Shown here: positions 54,100-64,000 of the stretch, piece after piece
Position numbering within the stretch: position 1 is the stretch's first letter
Layout of the letters: every line of letters starts with the position of its first letter
Assembly: GCA_964034945.1 (NCBI GenBank)
Contig: OZ035960.1
Coordinates: 67,301,936-67,365,935 of the forward strand
Length of the DNA: 64,000 nt
Source: Chrysopilus asiliformis
Taxonomy: Eukaryota; Arthropoda; Insecta; Diptera; Rhagionidae
Direction: 5' to 3'
Translations under genes and position numbers: made by a program
The notes under the pieces: generated by a model
What the model was told of the DNA's origin: nothing
Seen by the model: only the letters and a program-made list of their open reading frames with translations
Database searches by the model: none

Positions 54100-54549
54100 A
54101 TGGATAATGAAAAGCTTTTGGTAGCAGCTACGTTATTATATGCAGCTTCTGCAGCCTTGTTAGATGAAGAACCGTCGAAATCCAGAAAGAGAATTTGGAT
54201 AAAAAGCTGGAAAGCAAGGAGACCGATGTTGGGTTCTTTTAAATTTTTAAAGGAGGAATTGCGATTGGAGGATATCCATGCGTACCGAGGATATTTACGT
54301 ATGGATGAAACAGCTTTCACAGAAATTGTGGGTCTAGTGAAAAGTTGCCTGTTTAAAAAGGATACAAGGCTTCGAAAAGCCATAAGTGTGGAGGAAAAAG
54401 TGTCGCTTAATTTACGTTTTTTGGCTACTGGAGAAACTTACAGAAGTTTGGAGTTTCAATCAAGAGCTTCACTTACTTATATTTCAGAGACAATTCCAAT
54501 TGTTTGCTCGGCTATCTATGGAAAACTCAAGAATTCTCAATTAAAGGTA
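54100..54549 (+). CDS. PIF/Harbinger transposase, exon 1
   Basis: The exon starts MDNEKLLVAATLLYAAS at 54100 and runs open to LKNSQLK, followed by a GTATAAAG donor at 54550. The part SLNLRFLATGETYRSLEFQ is the conserved helical block before the catalytic core of Harbinger transposases (R-LATG-S---L---F). The exon ends just before the motif P-----W--IA, which is the first one of exon 2, so splicing is well supported. No stop occurs in the exon. The element's TIR lies 215 bp upstream, which is close to the usual promoter distance. It acts with the minus-strand SANT-like protein in this family. Confidence 0.85.
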
Positions 54550-54574
54550 TAAAGAAGTTACTATGCATATGATT

Positions 54575-55725
54575 ATCGCACAAAAAAACATTTAAAATGT
54601 TAAAATTTTGTGTTGAGAACTGAGCGATGGAGTCTTTTGGTTATATTCAAAATACTTTAATAAAAAAGAGCCATATCCAGCCATAAGGGTCAGTTGATGA
54701 CAGTCACTGAGACATGATTGATCTTATCAATTGCCGTGTGCCTGACGATTAGACTTGCGCGACTAAAAATATGAGTTTTGTGTACTTAACATTCGTTTTA
54801 TAAATTTGTACATTTACGAGCCTCAAAGCTTTCAACAATCCACTCTACAGACTTTTTGGTTTCTTATATGAAGTACGTAGTATCAAAAGTATTGTACAGT
54901 ACACTCACGATTATATGTACAGGAAATTTTAAGCTTTTTATTTAACAGAGTATTTATTCTCAAAAAGTCTAGTTTCTCCTTAGATGCTTACGCATCCTTG
55001 GACAATTTTTATGTGGCAAATTTAAGAAATATTAAGAGGTATTCATTTCGAATTGCGGTCAAATTAAAAATGCTTGATTGCATCCTAAAATGTGGCCTTT
55101 AGGCAATCGCCATAAAAAAAAAGGCAGATTTATAGGCGTGAGAAGGAGTGGTCAAATCTAATTAAGTTGGATGGAAGAGTTGTGTAAGAGTTTTTCTAGC
55201 ATTTATAATTTTTTGACCTTACTCACCGTTTTCCAGAGAATCTCAAAAATATTTTCATTTGAACGAGAGTTTCTGGAAGGGTTGGATTAATTTTGCTCAT
55301 CAACGAACTTAGTTTTCATTTTTTGAGAAAAGCTCTTTGTCAAATTTAAAGTTCCTAGCCAAACCTAGCACCCGGAATCGTACCCCTCAGAAAGCGTAAT
55401 AAGGTCTCTAGTATATAGATGAACATTTCAACTAACAGTTGTTTTTGGGTCAAGGAATCGTGAAATGAGTTTTGATTCGGTAATCTTTGTACAAATTTAT
55501 GAAACGAATGTTAAGTACACAAAACTCATATTTTTAGTCGCGCAAGTCTAATCGTCAGGCACACGGCAATTGATAAGATCAATCATGTCTCAGTGACTGT
55601 CATCAACTGACCCTTATGGCTGGATATGGCTCTTTTTTATTAAAGTATTTTGAATATAACCAAAAGACCCCATCGCTCAGTTCTCAACACAAAATTTTAA
55701 CATTTTAAATGTTTTTTTGTGCGAT
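54575..55725. mobile_element. Long-TIR MITE (about 235-bp arms)
   Basis: ATCGCACAAAAAAACATTT starts an inverted repeat that runs through GAACTGAGCGATGG and AGTCACTGAGACATGATTG to about 54810. The complement occupies about 55490-55725. The unique centre has no gene. Arms differ at a few bases only. Confidence 0.85.
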
Positions 55726-55739
55726 ATGGATTTTTTTTG

Positions 55740-56295
55740 CTCCTTTATAATTTATGAAAGTAACGACATCTCACTCTCTCTTTCGGCGCTACTAATGTCT
55801 CTCACCAGAGACAGAGATCCCTACACAGTCTTATCAATTTATTTGGGATACCGAGATCGCTCATGACTTTATCAAGTTCTACCCTGACTAGGCTATCATA
55901 GGAGGTTTTAAAGTCTATGAATATGTGTTTTACTTACCTCGCATGCGTAGAGTGCATAGTCTATCTGATACAGCTTGAAATCCGATAACAGTAAATAAGA
56001 ATCGGTTTTATCAACTGCTTATATAAGAGCATCCTTGTCATTGGAGAAAGCATGCTTTTCGGGTGCATTAACGAGGCGATAGACATATAAGCTTTATTTG
56101 CTTTTCTTAGGGATTCCTTAACATGGTCATTGAACTTTAAGAGCTTATTAAAATTGACACCCAGATATCTAATCTTATCCTTGGGCCGAAGTTCTCGACC
56201 ACCCAGAGAGATAGAGAGTTTAGAACATATTTTGGCAGTACCCGATGGACCCCTTCCAGACGCGTTTCTAAAGTGAATTAGCTTTGACTTATTAC
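55740..56295 (-). pseudogene. LINE fragments (reverse transcriptase pieces)
   Basis: Minus-strand 56290-55961 reads NKSKLIHFRNASG, DKIRYLGVNFNK and MLLYKQLIKPILIY, the block that follows the catalytic region in non-LTR reverse transcriptases. A further piece, 55925-55800, reads HIFIDFKTSYDSL and LGIPNKLIRLCRDL, a palm motif (F-D-K-AYDS). The pieces are in the reverse of their natural order along the minus strand, so they are two separate fragments or a rearranged copy. Too short to place in a clade. Confidence 0.6.
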
Positions 56296-56296
56296 C

Positions 56297-57080
56297 GATC
56301 ACTCCTGAGTCGATTGGAGTCATATTTAAAAAATGTCTTTCTGTCTGTCAGTCAATCTGTCTGTCAGTCTGTGTACAAGATTTCTCAAAAACTAATAGAG
56401 CTAGCGCCATGAAATTTTATAGGCATGTTGGGTCCTGAAATGGGACGATCCTATCAACTTTTGGTGGAAATCCGTTAACCGGAAGTATCCAAAATGGCGG
56501 TTTTTCAAAAATCGCAATTTCGTTTTTCTCGATTTACTCCCAAACTACGCGTTTTTTAGTGGCCTTAAGTATGACAAAACTTGGAGAAAATAGAATTTCC
56601 CACACTTTTGTCTTTAGCTATAACTCGATATCTCAACCTGTTATCGAGATAAACCGTTATTTCCAAAAAAATAGTTTTTTGCGATTACCTCGAAAACTAA
56701 CGGGTTTTTGCTGACTGAATGTATGAAGTGAATTAATGAGAATGGCATTCTGCACAATTTTGTTTTTTTACCGTTATCCATTATCTTTTACCGTTATTGA
56801 AATATTTTTATTAAAATGTAAAAAATATATTTTTGCGAATTACTTGCAAACTAACAGTTTTTCGAAAAAACTTTTGAAAAACGAATTAAAGGCAATGAAA
56901 TTTTCTACATTTTTACCTTTTACCGTAAATTGATATCTTTTACCGTTCTCCAGTTATTTCAAATTTTGTACATTTTGAGGTCGTCTTTGGTTGACAAAAT
57001 GACAGGGATAGCGTAAATTGCGCAGGGTCGTAGATTTTGTGGAAGAAAGTTTTGTGGTAGCAACAACTGAGATTTTTCTA
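56297..57080 (+). repeat. Dispersed repeat, second copy
   Basis: Same family as 30599-31498: CGATCACTCCTGAGTCG, CTGT microsatellite, CAAAATGGCGGTTTTTC, GCGCAGGGTCGTAGATTTTG. The microsatellite differs in length. Confidence 0.75.
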
Positions 57081-57415
57081 CAAGTTTTAACCCCGATTAT
57101 ACCATAGGCAATATGAAGTATTGAACATCTTTTCGAAATATCTTAAAATTTAACAGTTGCAATTTAGAAACAAGTAAAAAAATTTTTTGTCAGTCAAAAT
57201 GTCAATCTTTTTTACAGACTATTCTTTTTTCAATTTTTTTATTTTCCACATAAGTCAAATTAACCACCTTTTAACAAGTTCCGTTCACTATTTTGGGTGA
57301 AATATACTATATTTCGGATTTTTAATGTTTTTAAAGTGCATATTTAAGTGCATATTTTACCGTTTTTAGTGCATATTATATGCGCATATTTCGCCTTTTT
57401 TAGTGCATATTTTTG

Positions 57416-57950
57416 GCAGCCCTAGTCATAATACTCCTTGATCTCATCCAGATGGAGCTGCACAAAACGGGCAGCGACCTCAAAAACCCCCAGAATAGAT
57501 TTTTTTCCGGAAAATTTGGAGAAAAGGATAATCACGTTATCCTTACAGGACCTTCCGTTATCCTTACTGACTTTTTAATGACAGATTCGGATTCAGCGAC
57601 CCCAAAAACCCCCAGAATAGATTTTTTTCCGGAAAATTTGGAGAAAAGGATAATCACGTTATCCTTACAGGACCTTCCGTTATCCTTACTGACTTTTTAA
57701 TGACAGATTCGGATTCAGCGATCCCAAAAACCCCCAGAATAGATTTTTTTCCGGAAAATTTGGAGAAAAGGATAATCACGCTATTCTTACAGGACCTTCC
57801 GTTATCCTTACAGACTTTTTAATGACAGATTCGGATTCAGCGATCCCAAAAACCCCCAGAATAGATTTTTTTCCGGAAAATTTGGAGAAAAGGATAATCA
57901 CGTTATCCTTACAGGACCTTCTGTTATCCGTACAAGGACGAAGTAGTGAA
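57416..57950 (-). repeat. ~123-bp minisatellite in Harbinger intron
   Basis: Four units with CAGAATAGATTTTTTTCCGG, GTTATCCTTACAGGACCTTC and CAGATTCGGATTCAGCGA. It is a diverged relative of the 120-bp module, in complement orientation. The open frame 57413-57700 is a repeat artefact. Confidence 0.85.
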
Positions 57951-58643
57951 AATATTGTATTGTCATCGGACTTATATAAGTGTGCAAAATTTCAAGTCAA
58001 TCGGACAAGTGGAAGTGGGTCAAAATTGGGTTGCAAGATTTGACCTGACAGACAAACAAACAAACACGAAGGCAAGCTAAATAAAAGCTTTTAAAAAGAC
58101 AACCATTTACCATATAAATTTTTTCCAATAATAAATTTTTTTTCCAATAATACAAATTCTTGATTTCGGAAATCTTATAGCAAATTTTATTAATATTTCT
58201 AATAGCAAATTTTATTATTTCATACAAATGTTTCAAAATTACCCGCTTATAAAATCAAAATTGCATGCCAGACACACACATAACATGTCATGCCTTAATA
58301 AGATTTCACTGGGTTTTTTTTTATTAATAATCATGCCTTTAAAGGTTTCAGTGGAATCTTAGGAAAAAAATATTGATGAAATCGGGCGAAAAGTGAAATC
58401 GGGTTTTCAAAAGTGGTACTTAGAAAAAGTGTACGCGTTTTAAAAGTGGTTTTTGTGAAAGAAGGGCAAGTAAGTAATACCCTCGTGTGATTTTGAAATC
58501 GGATTAAAGTGTTAAACGCAAATAAAGTGCAAAAACGTCCAACGTTTGACGTTTCTCAACTAGTGTTCCACAAAGTAATGCTTTTGTAGTTTGGTCCTCA
58601 ACACATGCCAACTACCGTCAGCATTGATATGATTTTTTTTTAG

Positions 58644-59402
58644 TTTCCAGCAAGCCATGATGAATGGAAAAAAATTGCAAATGATTTCATTTTACGGTGG
58701 CAGTTTCCACATTGCATAGGAGCACTGGACGGAAAACATATTGCGTTTCGAGCGTCAAAAAACGACGGGGCTTATTATTACAACTACAAAGGATTTAATA
58801 GTATTGTCTTATTAGCAATGTGCGACGCCGAATATAAATTCTTATTTATTGCGGCAGGATGTAATGGCCGAATAAGTGATGCCGGTGTTTTAAATAGAAG
58901 CCCTTTAAGAAATTTTCTTTTGCAAGCCCCCCGTTTTCTCCCGCCGGAAGATATTGTTGGAAACCAAAGGCTATTGCCATACGTTTTGATTGGAGATGAC
59001 GCTTTTGCACTCGAAAAACATGTGATGAAACCGTTTCCTTACTCGAGTAGTGAAAAAGAGAAAAAAGTTTTTAATCTGCGTCTCAGTCATGCGAGACAAA
59101 CTATAGAGCATAGCTTTGGCATTTTAAGCAACCGATTTCGAGTCCTCATGAGCACCATACACCTACGGCCCGAAAAAGTTAGGAAAATAGTTTTATGTTG
59201 TTGTGTGCTCCACAATTTTCTCATTTCGCACAACAAAAACTATGTCGATCCAGTGGAATTTCCACAACGTCCCCATTACAGCGACAGTAATAGAAATGAA
59301 AACCCAAAAAAATCGACCAAATTAGCTAGCGACATAAGAAATGAGTTTTCCAAATATTTTTGTGAGGAAGGCGAACTACCTTGGCAGAACGCTTATATAT
59401 AA
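58644..59402 (+). CDS. PIF/Harbinger transposase, exon 2 (DDE nuclease)
   Basis: After a long T-run plus TAG the exon reads FPASHDEWKKIANDF and continues open to the stop at 59400-59402. The catalytic acids are in IGALDGKHI (first Asp, about 58730), IGDDAFALE (second Asp, about 58997) and RQTIEHSFGILSNRFR (Glu, about 59110), with YYYNYKGFNSIVLLA and CCVLHNFL also typical of DDE_Tnp_4. All three are present. Together with exon 1 it gives roughly 400 residues, the usual length. Whether it is expressed through a 4.1-kb intron filled with repeats is unclear. Confidence 0.9.
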   Translation, partial: FPASHDEWKKIANDFILRWQFPHCIGALDGKHIAFRASKNDGAYYYNYKGFNSIVLLAMCDAEYKFLFIAAGCNGRISDAGVLNRSPLRNFLLQAPRFLPPEDIVGNQRLLPYVLIGDDAFALEKHVMKPFPYSSSEKEKKVFNLRLSHARQTIEHSFGILSNRFRVLMSTIHLRPEKVRKIVLCCCVLHNFLISHNKNYVDPVEFPQRPHYSDSNRNENPKKSTKLASDIRNEFSKYFCEEGELPWQNAYI

Positions 59403-59659
59403 TTAAAAATATTGAAACACAAAGGTGAAAGATAAGCAAATTTTCGCCTGATTTTAAACGGGACCATAAAGATATTGAAACACAATGTATTGAATAAAAT
59501 TTATCGAAAGTTATCTATTTTGTTTTATTTTTAGGTATTTTAGTATATAACATTATTTAGATTTTACTCTCCATTTTGCGATATTGAATTCCATGCCTTT
59601 TTAAGCAAGTGGTAATTAGGTTCTAAACCGTTAACGCTGGCAGCATTAAATGATTCCAT

Positions 59660-60275
59660 TTACCGCGAATCTTGATTTGGTTGAGATGGTGTTTCATCTG
59701 CATGAATTGAGGTGTCCGACTGCGGCGAAGTTATGTTTGCAGGCTTCAAGATTTTCATCCCTAAAATATGGATTTTCTTTTGTTGGTGAGATTCTGTTTT
59801 GATTACGGGCGATGCGCTTGATGGTCTGTTGAAAGTTATTACAAGCGGTTTTATTTTGTTCCCACGAAAGGGCGTAAACCCTTTCCCATCTGCAGGTTCT
59901 ACTAACCGAAAAGTTGAAGTTGATGGCATGGGCGAGAAGGTAACACGGTCAGACACCGCTTTTTCGCTTCCAAAGAAAACACACTCCGAGCTCACCGGTG
60001 GTATTGACAAAAACGTTGGTGATGGGGTAGGAGGTGGTAAATCTTTAAATCGCTGTTGCTCAAAATTTTTTTTCTGAGCGTCCATCAGAATTTCCAAAAT
60101 TTTGAATTTTGAAATTTTGAAATTTTGCCCTTCGTCTGGAGTTCAACAATTTTGCCCAAATCGTTTTCTCTGGAATTAATATTTGAGCGATCATTTCTAA
60201 CTTCCTTCACTAACTCGTTTGCCAATTCAATTGACTTGAAGATTTTATCTTGAATTTTGGTAGTTTTCTTCCTCT
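59660..60275 (-). pseudogene. SANT-like protein, C-terminal exon, slipped
   Basis: From about 60275 the minus strand reads RKKTTKIQDKIFKSIEL and ELVKEVRNDRSNI, a basic helical stretch. At about 60095-60125 a run of GAAATTTT repeats shifts the frame. The continuation MDAQKKNFEQQRF and a long Pro/Ser-rich tail end at 59660. A coiled-coil followed by a disordered tail is usual for these proteins. The repeat run is the likely site of slippage, so this end may be damaged. Confidence 0.5.
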
Positions 60276-60329
60276 TTGATGGAAATGTTTTTTATGATAA
60301 TTCACAAACACACAGTTCAAAAAACATAC

Positions 60330-60386
60330 CAGCAAGTCATCTTCTGTCTCGGTAAAACTTTCATTCAGTCCCGTAGAACTAGATTC
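60330..60386 (-). CDS. SANT-like protein, exon 2
   Basis: Short exon after TTTTTTATCAG, encoding an acidic ESSSTGLNESFTETEDDLL and ending at a GTATGT donor (60329). It continues the acidic tail begun in exon 1. Confidence 0.6.
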
Positions 60387-60434
60387 CTGATAAAAAAAAT
60401 CAAAAATAAATTAGCTACAGCTATTATTTTCACT

Positions 60435-60808
60435 TGAATTACTTCCAAAAATGATAGGTTAGACTCTATGTCAGCTTCACTATCTCCTTCCTGGTCAAAA
60501 AACTTCAGTAGATCGAAGCACCACAAAACAGGATCATAAATCTCGTCCAAGCCAGCTCCACTCCTTTTTGAATTTTCGATTAAGCGTTTTTCGTTTGAAT
60601 ATTGCGATTTTAATGTTTTTATTTTCGCTGTAACATCACTCGGCTTCACATTACATTTTAAAGGCCTTAGCTCTTCACAGATTTTTGCTAAACACGTTTG
60701 CCGCTTCACTCTATTTTTGTAATCGGAACATTTACTATTGTAAAGATTTGGAAATTGCTGGTAAATTTCAATTAATTTCAGCGTTTGTTGCTTATTCCAA
60801 TGCGCCAT
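60435..60808 (-). CDS. Harbinger Myb/SANT-like (MADF-type) protein, exon 1
   Basis: It starts MAHWNKQQTLKLIEIYQQ at 60808, chosen over an in-frame upstream ATG because that one lies in the TIR region shared with the MITE. The region to CFDLLKFF has the tryptophan/helix pattern of the Myb/SANT-MADF DNA-binding domain (W-----L--I--FP-LYN, then RVKRQTCLAKICEEL and KIKTLKSQYSNEKRL). In this superfamily the protein binds the element ends and helps import and recruit the transposase. The exon ends at EVIQ with a GTGAAA donor at 60433. Confidence 0.75.
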
Positions 60809-61369
60809 GTTGCCTCGACGACGACTGAAACAATAATGACAATGGAACACGTTCAGTGTGGCAGCCAACCAATCAGAGCACGACAGGCGGAACTCTGAGA
60901 ATGGAGTTTTTAGTTTTGAGGATGATTTTCCTATCAGCAGTCCCACTTCCTCACCTTGCCCTAATGTTGCCAGTTTCTGTCCTATTTAGGCGGACTATTT
61001 CAACCAATGTGAACAGGCTCTTACTAATGAAATACATACTTATCACAGTCGGGCGTTTTCAATTCCCATTCAATTTCAATTCCCATTCACTTACTGAATG
61101 GTATTTGAAATTTTTACTCCATTACCATTCAGTAGTGAATGGTAATGGCCAAAAAATTCAACTCTCCATTCACTGAATGGGAATGTCAATCCATTTCCAT
61201 TCCCATTCGATTTGAGTTGAGATTTTATGATTTTAAGTGAATGGTAATTCAATTTAGTCAAATGATTTTTTTATATGGAAAAATGCTCGAAATCGATCGA
61301 AATGAGGGAAAAGTTAATTTGCCTCAAAACGACAGGACCGATTTTTATGATCCATTTCACATTGGATAG

Positions 61370-62110
61370 GGAACAGTGTGGCCTATAGTACAAGATATGA
61401 GGCATTCTAGAAAAACCAAAATGGCGGCTATTAGACGCCATTTTGTCCAAATTACCCCAATAAAGACCCATCAAGATGGGTATCACATGAAAGAGCTCTG
61501 GAAGAAACTTACAAATATCTATATCAAGGTTACCAAAAAAACAAAATGGCGGCTGTTAGACGCTATTTTGTCCAAATTACCCCAATAAAGGCCCATCAAG
61601 ATGGGTATAAAATGAAAGAGCTGTGGAAGAAACTTACAAATATCTATATCATGGGTACCAAAAAAGCAAAATGGCGGCTGTTAAACGCCATTTTGTCCAA
61701 ATTACCCCAATAAAGGCCCATCAAGATGGGTATCAAATGAAAGAGTTCTGGAAGAAACTTACAAATATCTACATCATGGGTACCAAAAAGCAAAATGGCG
61801 GCTGTTAAACGCCATTTTGTCCAAATTACCCCAATAAAGGCCCATCAAGATGGGTATCAAATGAAAGAGCTCTGGAAGAAACTTACAAATATCTATATCA
61901 TGGGTACCAAAAAAGCAAAATGGCGGCTGTTAGACGACATTTTGTCCAAATCGCCTCAATAAAGACCCATCAAGATGGGTGTCAAATGAAAGAGCTCTGG
62001 AAGAAACTTACAAATATCTGTATCATGGTTATCAAAAAAAAAAAAGAAAATGGCGACCAAACACCGTAATAAAGACTTATCAAGATGGGTATCAAATGAC
62101 AGAGTTTGGG
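61370..62110 (+). repeat. ~120-bp tandem repeats, left arm of palindrome
   Basis: Five to six units with CAAAATGGCGGCTGTTAGACG, CAATAAAGGCCCATCAAGAT and GAGCTCTGGAAGAAACTTAC; the last is truncated. The mirror array is at 62275-62880. The frames in it are repeat artefacts. Confidence 0.9.
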
Positions 62111-62274
62111 AGGAAACTTATAAATCCCTGTATTTTTTTTTTTTTTTTAAGAAACAATTGACTTAATTTTTTGTTTTATTCAAATTTCCGTTCATGAAAA
62201 ATTAGTGATTATGAAAGTAAATTTGAATAAAACAAAAAATTAAGTCAATTGTTTCTTAAAAAAAAAACAGGGAT

Positions 62275-62880
62275 TTATAAGTTTCCTCCCAAACTCTGTC
62301 ATTTGATACCCATCTTGATAAGTCTGTATTACGGTGTTTGGTCGCCATTTTCTTTTTTTTTTGATAACCATGTTATAGATATTTATAAGTTTCTTCCAGA
62401 GCTCTTTCATTTGACACCCATCTTGATGGGTCTTTATTGAGGCGATTTGGACAAAATGTCGTCTAACAGCCGCCATTTTGCTTTTTTGGTACCCGTGATA
62501 TAGATATTTGTAAGTTTCTTCCAGAGCTCTTTCATTTGATACCCATCTTGATGGGCCTTTATTGGGGTAATTTGGACAAAATGTCGTCTAACAGCCGCCA
62601 TTTTGCTTTTTTGGTACCCGTGATATAGATATTTGTAAGTTTCTTCCAGAGCTCTTTCATTTGATACCCATCTTGATGGGCCTTTATTGGGGTAATTTGG
62701 ACAAAATGGCGTTTAACAGCCGCCATTTTGCTTTTTTGGTACCCATGATATAGATATTTGTAAGTTTCTTCCAGAGCTCTTTCATTTGATACCCATCTTG
62801 ATGGGCCTTTATTGGGGTAATTTGGACAAAATGGCGTCTAACAGCCGCCATTTTGTTTTTCCCAGAATGCCTCATATCTA
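62275..62880 (-). repeat. ~120-bp tandem repeats, right arm of palindrome
   Basis: Complement of the left array, with one unit fewer. Neighbouring units within one arm share changes (for example GTCGTCTAAC in two), suggesting unit exchange. Confidence 0.85.
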
Positions 62881-63757
62881 GTACTATAGGCCACACTGAT
62901 CTCTATCCAATGTGATATGGATCATAAAAATCGGTCCTGTCGTTTTGAGGCAAATTAACTTTTCCCTCATTTCGATCGATTTCGAGCATTTTTCCATATA
63001 AAAAAATCATTTGACTAAATTGAATTACCATTCACTTAAAATCATAAAATCTCAACTCAAATCGAATGGGAATGGAAATGGATTGACATTCCTATTCAGT
63101 GAATGGAGAGTTGAATTTTTTGGCCATTACCATTCACTACTGAATGGTAATGGAGTAAAAATTTCAAATACCATTCAGTAAGTGAATGGGAATGGAATTT
63201 TGAATGCATTCAATTTTGAATTGAATCCGCCCAACTCTGATACTTATTTATGTGTGTGCATCATACCTAACAGCCATCGCTCGAGGCTTTCATTCATTTT
63301 TATGCGAGACCCACAAACCGTTTTGAACAAGTAGCGAAAACTTAAATAGAAATCATTTTCGTTCCCAAGAACGACAGTCGGAAACCACAGCAAACGCTTT
63401 TGCCGTTAAGAGCGAAAAGGACGAAATAACATGACATTCAATACATCAGATTCAATACACACAAAGGAGGACCATAAAAAGAGTATAAATGTGAAATCTG
63501 TATTACAAGCAGCAAACACAGCATAGCAGCGGCAGTAAAAATTTTGATTTTGATTCTTAAAAAGATAATTGAACATAGTTTAACATAACAAAATACCCTA
63601 AACAATTCTTTAATGTAGGCCGGATCTTATAACACAGTTTCTGTTCGGATGTCACCACAAACTATCGAGTTTCATCGATTGCAAATTTGTTATCATGGCA
63701 GCAAGCCGATTTTCTAATTTGTACCCCCATAACCAAAATCCAAGACGTATCCACGTC

Positions 63758-64000
63758 AAAAGTTTAGGCGAAGAGGTAAAGGAGTGCGAAAAAGGCAGAT
63801 ACTTAAAACCCGGCATTATATCTGTGCTTTTATGACAAAGTCACTTAAGTCGACTTAAGCAAATTTCGAGGTTTGTCAAGAATCGTGTTATGCTCTTAAA
63901 GAACTTTTTTTTTTGTATTTTCGGTATGTTTCTACGACTAATAGATACAGAGATATTAAACCGCCTAAATAACTTAACCCTTGGTGTCGCCATGTTGCAG
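63758..64000. other. No recognisable feature
   Basis: AT-rich sequence after the end of the mobile unit, with a T-run near 63907. Nothing coding or repeated within this window. Confidence 0.5.

Larger units (their letters stand above)
54550..58643 (+). other. Transposase intron enlarged by nested repeats
   Basis: GT at 54550-54551 and AG at 58642-58643 bound about 4.1 kb. It holds a long-TIR element (54575-55725), LINE fragments (55740-56295), a dispersed repeat (56297-57080), a minisatellite (57416-57950) and unassigned AT-rich sequence (57081-57415 with several GTGCATATTT words; 57951-58640). Confidence 0.8.
53885..61020. mobile_element. PIF/Harbinger element, two genes
   Basis: The same TIR GAGCCTGTTCACATTGG is at both ends, between TTA (53882-53884) and TTA (61021-61023). 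It encodes a transposase on plus (two exons) and a Myb/SANT-like (MADF-type) protein on minus, the standard gene pair of this superfamily, arranged convergently. The transposase intron is swollen by four other repeats. Confidence 0.95.
61044..63239. mobile_element. hAT-type palindromic element, TSD ATACTTAT
   Basis: Termini CACAGTCGGGCG and (inverted) CAGAGTTGGGCG, flanked by ATACTTAT at 61036-61043 and 63240-63247. 8-bp duplications and CAGNGNTGGGC-like ends point to hAT. Copy 1 of the host unit (44943-44955) has the empty site. Almost the whole element is one inverted repeat (arms of ~1.1 kb, axis near 62190). Confidence 0.9.
52861..63757. mobile_element. Unidentified mobile unit, copy 2
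   Basis: Begins GCAGGTGTCTGTCTCGTAG and ends GACGTATCCACGTC, as copy 1. Removing the PIF/Harbinger elements and the hAT palindrome leaves about 1.15 kb that align with copy 1 throughout. Flanking A-runs are AAAAAA and AAAA. Confidence 0.65.

Noticed and set aside
59799..60077. Plus-strand frame opposite the SANT-like protein
   Set aside because: It overlaps the minus-strand C-terminal exon, has no motif, and is explained as its antisense shadow.

Overview
This window is eukaryotic, almost certainly arthropod and most likely insect, nuclear DNA that is essentially one deep nest of transposable elements. It is AT-rich, with spliceosomal introns, MITEs, Ty3/gypsy elements with tRNA primer sites, an errantivirus-type env, a jockey/CR1-group LINE, PIF/Harbinger, hAT, Tc1/mariner and Helitron signatures. 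I see no host single-copy gene. The species cannot be named from sequence alone.

Layout. (1) 1-192: 3' end of a Helitron. (2) 195-4361: LTR, primer site and a gag gene of a Ty3/gypsy element, cut by a TIR element (1315-2154) and by a decayed hAT (2296-4285, exact 8-bp target duplication). (3) 4362-47601: the dominant object, a giant foldback element. Its two arms (4362-12302, and 26404-47601 inverted) are inverted copies of each other, about 7.4-7.6 kb once later insertions are removed. Between them lies a MULE-type (NOF/Phantom-like) transposase gene whose first exons and promoter sit inside the arms and whose C-terminus looks like a ubiquitin-specific-protease-type cysteine peptidase. This element was later hit by a mariner (11727-12282), a 1.15-kb insertion (12820-13973), a Ty3/gypsy element with 137-bp LTRs (16492-26082, itself split by a 5.1-kb Helitron at 20330-25463), a 10.4-kb Ty3/gypsy element with 1.8-kb LTRs and an intact pol (28839-39250, minus strand), and an unidentified mobile unit (42315-45463) that carries a Helitron-like insert. 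(4) 47606-50395: a 5'-truncated LINE that ends inside an errantivirus env gene (50396-51911), followed by that provirus's 3' LTR. (5) 52861-63757: a second copy of the unidentified unit, filled by a PIF/Harbinger MITE (53488-53881), a two-gene PIF/Harbinger element (53885-61020) and a 2.2-kb hAT-type palindrome (61044-63239). (6) 63758-64000: no recognisable feature.

How the parts relate. Several insertions have an uninterrupted counterpart inside the window, so exact ends, target duplications and relative order can be read directly. A ~120-bp minisatellite module recurs inside at least four unrelated elements. Most coding regions carry stops, frameshifts or insertions. The clearest exceptions are the pol of the 28839-39250 element and the two PIF/Harbinger genes, whose exons look largely open apart from one slipped stretch. 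The most interesting candidate system is the giant foldback MULE with its peptidase-like transposase tail and a second, unidentified gene encoded in each arm.
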